Shown in pieces: positions 5,910-9,196 of a stretch of DNA of 9,196 nucleotides (the stretch's first letter is position 1; each line of letters opens with the position of its first letter). The DNA lies in contig JACQAF010000265.1 of NCBI GenBank assembly GCA_016195145.1, forward strand, positions 1-9,196, written 5' to 3'. Made by a program: the position numbers and the translations under genes. Source of the DNA: Rhodospirillales bacterium (GTDB lineage: Bacteria > Pseudomonadota > Alphaproteobacteria > CACIAM-22H2). A model generated the notes under the pieces. That model saw only the letters and a program-made list of their open reading frames with translations. It had not been told where the DNA came from and did not search any database.

Positions 5910-6379
5910 CGACGGTCGCGAACGGCGACGACGCGGCGGCGCTGACTGGCGGCTGTCAGTGCGGCGCGGTTCGTTATCGGCTCGCCCAACCGTTGGCGCG
6001 CATCCATTATTGTCACTGCCGCATGTGCCAGCGCGCCTTCGGCAACGTGTTCTCGATGTTCGGCTCGATCCCGCGCGCCGAGGTGGAATTCATCAAGGGC
6101 GCGCCGAAGACCTATCGCTCGTCGACCTTCGCCGAGCGCGGCTTCTGCGCCGAATGCGGCACGCCGCTCACCTTCCAGTATCTCGCCCGGCTTGAGCGCA
6201 TCGGCATTTCGGTCGGCAGCCTCGACCGGCCCGATCTCGTGCAGCCGGAATACCATTACGGCATCGAAAGCAAGGTGCCGTGGCTTGTTCTTGCCGATCA
6301 TCTGCCGCAACGCCGCGCCGCCGCCGATCCCATGCTTGCCGAGCTGATCGCCAAGGCCGGCCCGACCCAAAAATCCTGA
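5906..6379 (+). CDS. GFA (CENP-V/GFA) family zinc-binding protein
   Basis: A 157-residue protein with the zinc-binding pattern of the glutathione-dependent formaldehyde-activating fold: GGCQCGAVRY (C17, C19), HYCHCRMCQR (C36, C38, C41) and GFCAECGTPL (C81, C84). All seven family cysteines are present. The family was named after Paracoccus Gfa, which promotes glutathione-formaldehyde adduct formation, but most members have no proven activity, so none is assigned here. The ATG at 5906 overlaps the leuC stop by 4 nt; the open frame continues upstream inside leuC, but the family motif begins soon after this ATG. The C-terminal region includes PEYHYGIESKVPWL, a typical family ending. Its place between leuC and leuD suggests co-transcription, though no metabolic link to leucine is known to me. 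Confidence 0.9.
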   Translation: MTTVANGDDAAALTGGCQCGAVRYRLAQPLARIHYCHCRMCQRAFGNVFSMFGSIPRAEVEFIKGAPKTYRSSTFAERGFCAECGTPLTFQYLARLERIGISVGSLDRPDLVQPEYHYGIESKVPWLVLADHLPQRRAAADPMLAELIAKAGPTQKS

Positions 6380-6410
6380 GATCACGCAAGAGAGCGCCAA
6401 CAGCATCGTC

Positions 6411-7079
6411 ATGTCAAATCACCCCTCCGCCCCGACCAGCCCTGTTTACGCCCCCTTCGGGCGGCGGGTGGCGGCGCTTGCCGTCGATGCGGGGCTGCTC
6501 GGTGGCGCGGTGGTCGCCATCATCGCCGGAATCAATGCGCTTGCCGGGCCGGTCTTCGTCCCGTTCTGGACGACGGTCATACCGGTGCGCAGCTTCGTCG
6601 AGCCGGCCGGCACCGCGCGCGTGCGCGAGGAAGGCGGCATCGAACGGGAGACGACGACCAGCCGCGAGACGCGCCTTTATGCCGATGGTGCCGTACGCAT
6701 ATACGCCGTGATCGACGCGACGATCACCGGCCCCGACGGCCAGCCGCATAGCTCGCGTAGCGAGGTTCTGATCGGCGAGAGCCGCCGGTCGATCGTGTCG
6801 CGATTCCTTACCCTGTTGCTGGCGGTTGCGGCGCCGGTCGGCTATTTCGCGGCGATGGAGGGCTCCGCCCGCCAGGCGAGCCTCGGCAAGATTCTGTTCG
6901 GCCTCAAGGTGACCGATCTTGCCGGCAACCGGCTGACGCCGGCGCGTGCCCTGTTGCGCCAGGCGACAAAATGCATCGATATCGCCACCTCGGGCTTGAC
7001 CTACGTCATTGCGGCGTTCACCGAGCGGCGGCAGGGGCTGCATGATTATCTCGCGGGCACGCTGGTCGTGCGCGCCTAG
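6411..7079 (+). CDS. RDD-family inner-membrane protein with large extracytoplasmic loop
   Basis: A 222-residue membrane protein. The start FGRRVAALAVDAGLL (16-30) carries the R and first D of the RDD motif. SLGKILFGLKVTDLAGNRLT (157-176) and QGLHDYLAGTLVV (208-220) are the other family blocks. Hydrophobic segments lie at about 20-46, 132-149 and 188-203. Between the first two is a polar stretch of about 75 residues (54-127), rich in Arg, Glu and Thr, which is longer than the short loop of ordinary RDD proteins and probably faces the periplasm. RDD proteins are poorly defined; some are linked to transport or stress. The ATG has no good ribosome binding site (the nearest purine run, 6388-6394, is 16 nt away), so it may depend on translation of the gene before it. 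Function unknown. Confidence 0.85.
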   Translation: MSNHPSAPTSPVYAPFGRRVAALAVDAGLLGGAVVAIIAGINALAGPVFVPFWTTVIPVRSFVEPAGTARVREEGGIERETTTSRETRLYADGAVRIYAVIDATITGPDGQPHSSRSEVLIGESRRSIVSRFLTLLLAVAAPVGYFAAMEGSARQASLGKILFGLKVTDLAGNRLTPARALLRQATKCIDIATSGLTYVIAAFTERRQGLHDYLAGTLVVRA

Positions 7080-7111
7080 CCCGAAACTTCGCCAAGGAGG
7101 TCGATCGTCCC

Positions 7112-7723
7112 ATGGAAAAATTCACCGTTCTCACCGGCGTCGCCGCGCCGCTGCCGATGATCAACATCGACACCGACATGATCATCCCCAAGCAGCACCT
7201 GAAGACGATCAAGCGCACCGGCCTCGGCAAGGCGCTGTTCGACGAGATGCGTTATACGCCCGACGGCAAGGAACGTCCCGAGTTCGTGCTCAACAAGCCG
7301 GCCTACCGCAACGCCAAGATCCTGATCGCCGGCGAGAATTTCGGCTGCGGGTCGAGCCGCGAGCACGCCCCGTGGGCGCTGCTCGATTTCGGCATACGCT
7401 GCGTGATCGCGCCGTCCTTCGCCGACATCTTCTATAACAACTGCTTCAAGAACGGCATCTTGCCGATCGTCCTGCCGCAGGAGGAGATCGACAAGCTGCT
7501 CGACGACGCCTCGCGCGGCGCCAACGCGACGATTACCGTCGATCTCGAGAAACAGGCCATCACCGGGCCGGACGGGGGCTCGATCAAGTTCGACATCGAC
7601 CCTTTCCGTAAGAACTGCCTGATCAACGGGCTCGACGATATCGGCCTGACGCTTGGAAAAAAGGCCGCGGTCGACGATTTCGAGGCCAAGCAGAAGAAAG
7701 GCCAGCCCTGGCTTTATGCCTGA
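7112..7723 (+). CDS. leuD: 3-isopropylmalate dehydratase small subunit
   Basis: A 203-residue swivelling-domain subunit (E. coli LeuD 201) that completes the isomerase active site with LeuC. Family motifs are PLPMINIDTDMIIPKQHLK (13-31), NFGCGSSREHAPWAL (76-90) with the substrate-binding SSRE, and FADIFYNNCFKNGILPI (102-118). AAGGAGG at 7094-7100 lies 11 nt before the ATG. It is separated from leuC by two unrelated genes (about 1.2 kb) rather than following directly, and is followed 52 nt later by leuB. Confidence 0.98.
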   Translation: MEKFTVLTGVAAPLPMINIDTDMIIPKQHLKTIKRTGLGKALFDEMRYTPDGKERPEFVLNKPAYRNAKILIAGENFGCGSSREHAPWALLDFGIRCVIAPSFADIFYNNCFKNGILPIVLPQEEIDKLLDDASRGANATITVDLEKQAITGPDGGSIKFDIDPFRKNCLINGLDDIGLTLGKKAAVDDFEAKQKKGQPWLYA

Positions 7724-7775
7724 GCCGCCGTTCACTAACGCCGTTATCACACACCCACGAGAGGGAATTCGCGTA

Positions 7776-8888
7776 ATGCCCGCCAACAAGAAACTGCTCG
7801 TGCTGCCCGGCGACGGGATCGGCCCCGAAGTCATGCGCCAGGTCCGGCGCGTCGTCGACTGGATGGACAAGCGCCGCGCTCTGCGCTTCGAGATCACCGA
7901 GGGGCTGGTGGGGGGTGCGGCGCTCGACAAGCACGGCGTGCCGCTGACCGACGCCACGATGGCCGACGCCCAGGCGACCGACGCGGTGCTGTTCGGGTCG
8001 GTCGGCGGCCCGAAATGGGATAGCCTGCCGTTCGACAAGAAGCCCGAACGCGGCCTGTTGCGCCTGCGCAAGGAAATGGGCCTGTTCGCCAATCTACGCC
8101 CGGCGCTGGTGTTCGAGGAACTGGCCGACGCCTCGACCCTCAAGCGCGAGATCATCGCCGGGCTCGACATCATGATCCTGCGCGAGCTGACCGGCGGCGT
8201 TTATTTCGGCGAGCCGCGCGGCGTTACGGCCCTGCCCGACGGCACCAAGCGTGCCGTCGACACCCAGGTCTATACGACGCCCGAAATCGAGCGCATCGTT
8301 CGCGTCGCCTTCGAACTAGCGCGCAAGCGGCGCAACAAGGTGTGCTCGGTCGAGAAGGCCAACGTCATGCATACCGGTGTGCTGTGGCGCGAGACGGCGA
8401 CCAGGCTCCACGCCGCCGAATACAAGGATGTCGAGCTGTCGCATATGTACGCCGACAATTGCGCGATGCAGCTGGTGCGCAATCCCAAGCAGTTCGACGT
8501 TATCGTTACCGACAATCTGTTCGGTGACTTGTTATCCGATCTCGCCTCGATGCTGACCGGTTCGCTCGGCATGTTGCCCTCGGCCTCGCTCGGCGCGCCC
8601 GACGCCACCGGGCGGCGCAAGGCGCTCTACGAGCCGATCCACGGCTCGGCCCCCGACATTGCGGGCAAGGACATCGCCAACCCGCTTGCCATGCTGCTCT
8701 CCTTCGCCATGATGCTGCGCTATTCGTTCGACCTTGCCGACGACGCCGACATTGTCGAGCGCGCGGCGAAGACCGTGCTGGCGGCCGGCTACCGCACCGC
8801 CGACATCATGCAGCCGGGAATGAAGAAGCTGTCGACCACCCAGATGGGCGACATGCTGCTGAAGGAGCTCGACAAGCTCGCCGCATGA
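7776..8888 (+). CDS. leuB: 3-isopropylmalate dehydrogenase
   Basis: A 370-residue NAD-dependent enzyme that oxidises and decarboxylates 3-isopropylmalate to 2-oxoisocaproate, the step before transamination to leucine. Motifs are LLVLPGDGIGPEV (7-19), GSVGGPKWD (74-82), the substrate arginines R98, R108 and R136, catalytic Y143 (ELTGGVYFGEPRG) and K194 (SVEKANVMH), the Mg-binding aspartates D227, D251 and D255 (VTDNLFGDLLSD) and the NAD-loop EPIHGSAPDIAGKDIANP (286-303). The ATG at 7776 has GAGGG at 7761-7765, 10 nt upstream, and gives the normal N-terminus. The longer open frame starting inside leuD was rejected. It is the last gene of the leucine block, followed by a probable terminator. Confidence 0.98.
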   Translation: MPANKKLLVLPGDGIGPEVMRQVRRVVDWMDKRRALRFEITEGLVGGAALDKHGVPLTDATMADAQATDAVLFGSVGGPKWDSLPFDKKPERGLLRLRKEMGLFANLRPALVFEELADASTLKREIIAGLDIMILRELTGGVYFGEPRGVTALPDGTKRAVDTQVYTTPEIERIVRVAFELARKRRNKVCSVEKANVMHTGVLWRETATRLHAAEYKDVELSHMYADNCAMQLVRNPKQFDVIVTDNLFGDLLSDLASMLTGSLGMLPSASLGAPDATGRRKALYEPIHGSAPDIAGKDIANPLAMLLSFAMMLRYSFDLADDADIVERAAKTVLAAGYRTADIMQPGMKKLSTTQMGDMLLKELDKLAA

Positions 8889-8915
8889 CCGTGGGCGCCG
8901 ATTCAGCATGCTAGC

Positions 8916-8951
8916 GCGACGGATCGGGGCAGCCGTCGCACCGCCGTTTTT
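8916..8951 (+). terminator. Probable rho-independent-like terminator after leuB
   Basis: GCGACGG (8916-8922) pairs perfectly with CCGTCGC (8933-8939) around a 10-nt loop. A run of five T follows at 8947-8951 after a 7-nt GC-rich spacer. The spacer makes it a weak intrinsic terminator, but the position, between convergent genes, fits ending the leu transcript. Read on the minus strand the stem has no T-run after it, so it would not clearly serve the opposite gene. Confidence 0.5.
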
Positions 8952-8975
8952 GGCCGCGCGCCGGTTGGCCGCCGA

Positions 8976-9196
8976 TTAAATCTTCTCCGACGCAGCGCCG
9001 GTTTTTTGCGTGATCGGGATATGGCCGGGCTGCGCCGCGACGCGGGCGAGCCAGGTACGCACGGCATCATAGGGCGCAAGGTCGAAACCGCCTTCGTCGG
9101 CGACATGGGTGTAGGCGTAGAGCGCGATGTCGGCGATGGTGTAGCGCCCGGCGGCGAAGTAGGGCTCGCGCCTGAGGTGCGTGTCCATCACCTCGA
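8976..9196 (-). CDS. Glutathione S-transferase family protein, C-terminal end only
   Basis: The minus-strand frame enters from the right edge and ends at TAA (8978-8976), leaving 72 C-terminal codons. The residues after the edge read EVMDTHLRREPYFAAGRYTI, followed by ADIALYAYTHVADEGGFDL, then AWL-like TWLARVAAQPGHIPI. This is the C-terminal helical domain of bacterial GSTs, with the TIAD N-capping box and the typical ADIALYAYTHVA helix. The N-terminal thioredoxin-like domain with the glutathione site lies outside the window, so substrate and class cannot be stated. It is convergent with leuB. The short frame beginning with the GTG at 9191 is an internal codon, not the start. Confidence 0.9.
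   Translation of the reverse strand, partial: EVMDTHLRREPYFAAGRYTIADIALYAYTHVADEGGFDLAPYDAVRTWLARVAAQPGHIPITQKTGAASEKI

Noticed and set aside
7653..7775. Longer leuB beginning inside leuD
   Set aside because: The extra 41 residues overlap leuD and do not resemble LeuB; the ATG at 7776 has a ribosome binding site and gives the normal family start.

Overview
The window reads as a high-GC alphaproteobacterial chromosome, most likely from the Rhodospirillales or a relative. The main evidence is the gene order ffh-rpsP-rimM-trmD-rplS running directly into leuC, leuD and leuB, and alphaproteobacterial-style motifs in the proteins (DTRRPAA and TRVDGDARGG in Ffh, AGAHGVRGEV in RimM). Apart from two partial genes at the edges, every gene is on the plus strand and tightly packed. 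No mobile element, CRISPR array, tRNA or rRNA is visible.

Region 1 (1-571, minus strand) is a NarL/FixJ-type (LuxR-HTH) response regulator cut off at its C-terminus by the window edge. Its receiver domain keeps the phospho-acceptor aspartate but has lost most of the other catalytic residues. Region 2 (572-868) is a divergent, roughly 300 bp non-coding stretch. It has an AT-rich promoter-like part next to the regulator, then a GC-rich leader with several perfect inverted repeats in front of ffh.

Region 3 (869-4441) is the protein-targeting and translation block: ffh (SRP GTPase), rpsP (bS16), rimM (30S maturation factor), trmD (tRNA m1G37 methyltransferase, overlapping rimM by 4 nt) and rplS (bL19). 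A very stable hairpin separates rpsP from rimM. Region 4 (4500-8888) is leucine biosynthesis: leuC and leuD (the two subunits of isopropylmalate isomerase) and leuB (3-isopropylmalate dehydrogenase). Two extra genes sit between leuC and leuD: a GFA-family zinc protein whose start overlaps the leuC stop, and an RDD-family membrane protein with an unusually large loop. LeuC, LeuD and LeuB together convert 2-isopropylmalate to the 2-keto acid precursor of leucine.

Region 5 (8889-9196) is a convergent junction with a probable terminator hairpin, followed by the C-terminal end of a glutathione S-transferase on the minus strand.

I see mostly conserved housekeeping content and no convincing undescribed multi-gene system. 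The items most worth a second look are the degenerate receiver of the edge regulator, the structured ffh leader, the hairpins at rpsP/rimM and rplS/leuC, and the GFA-RDD pair inside the leucine operon.
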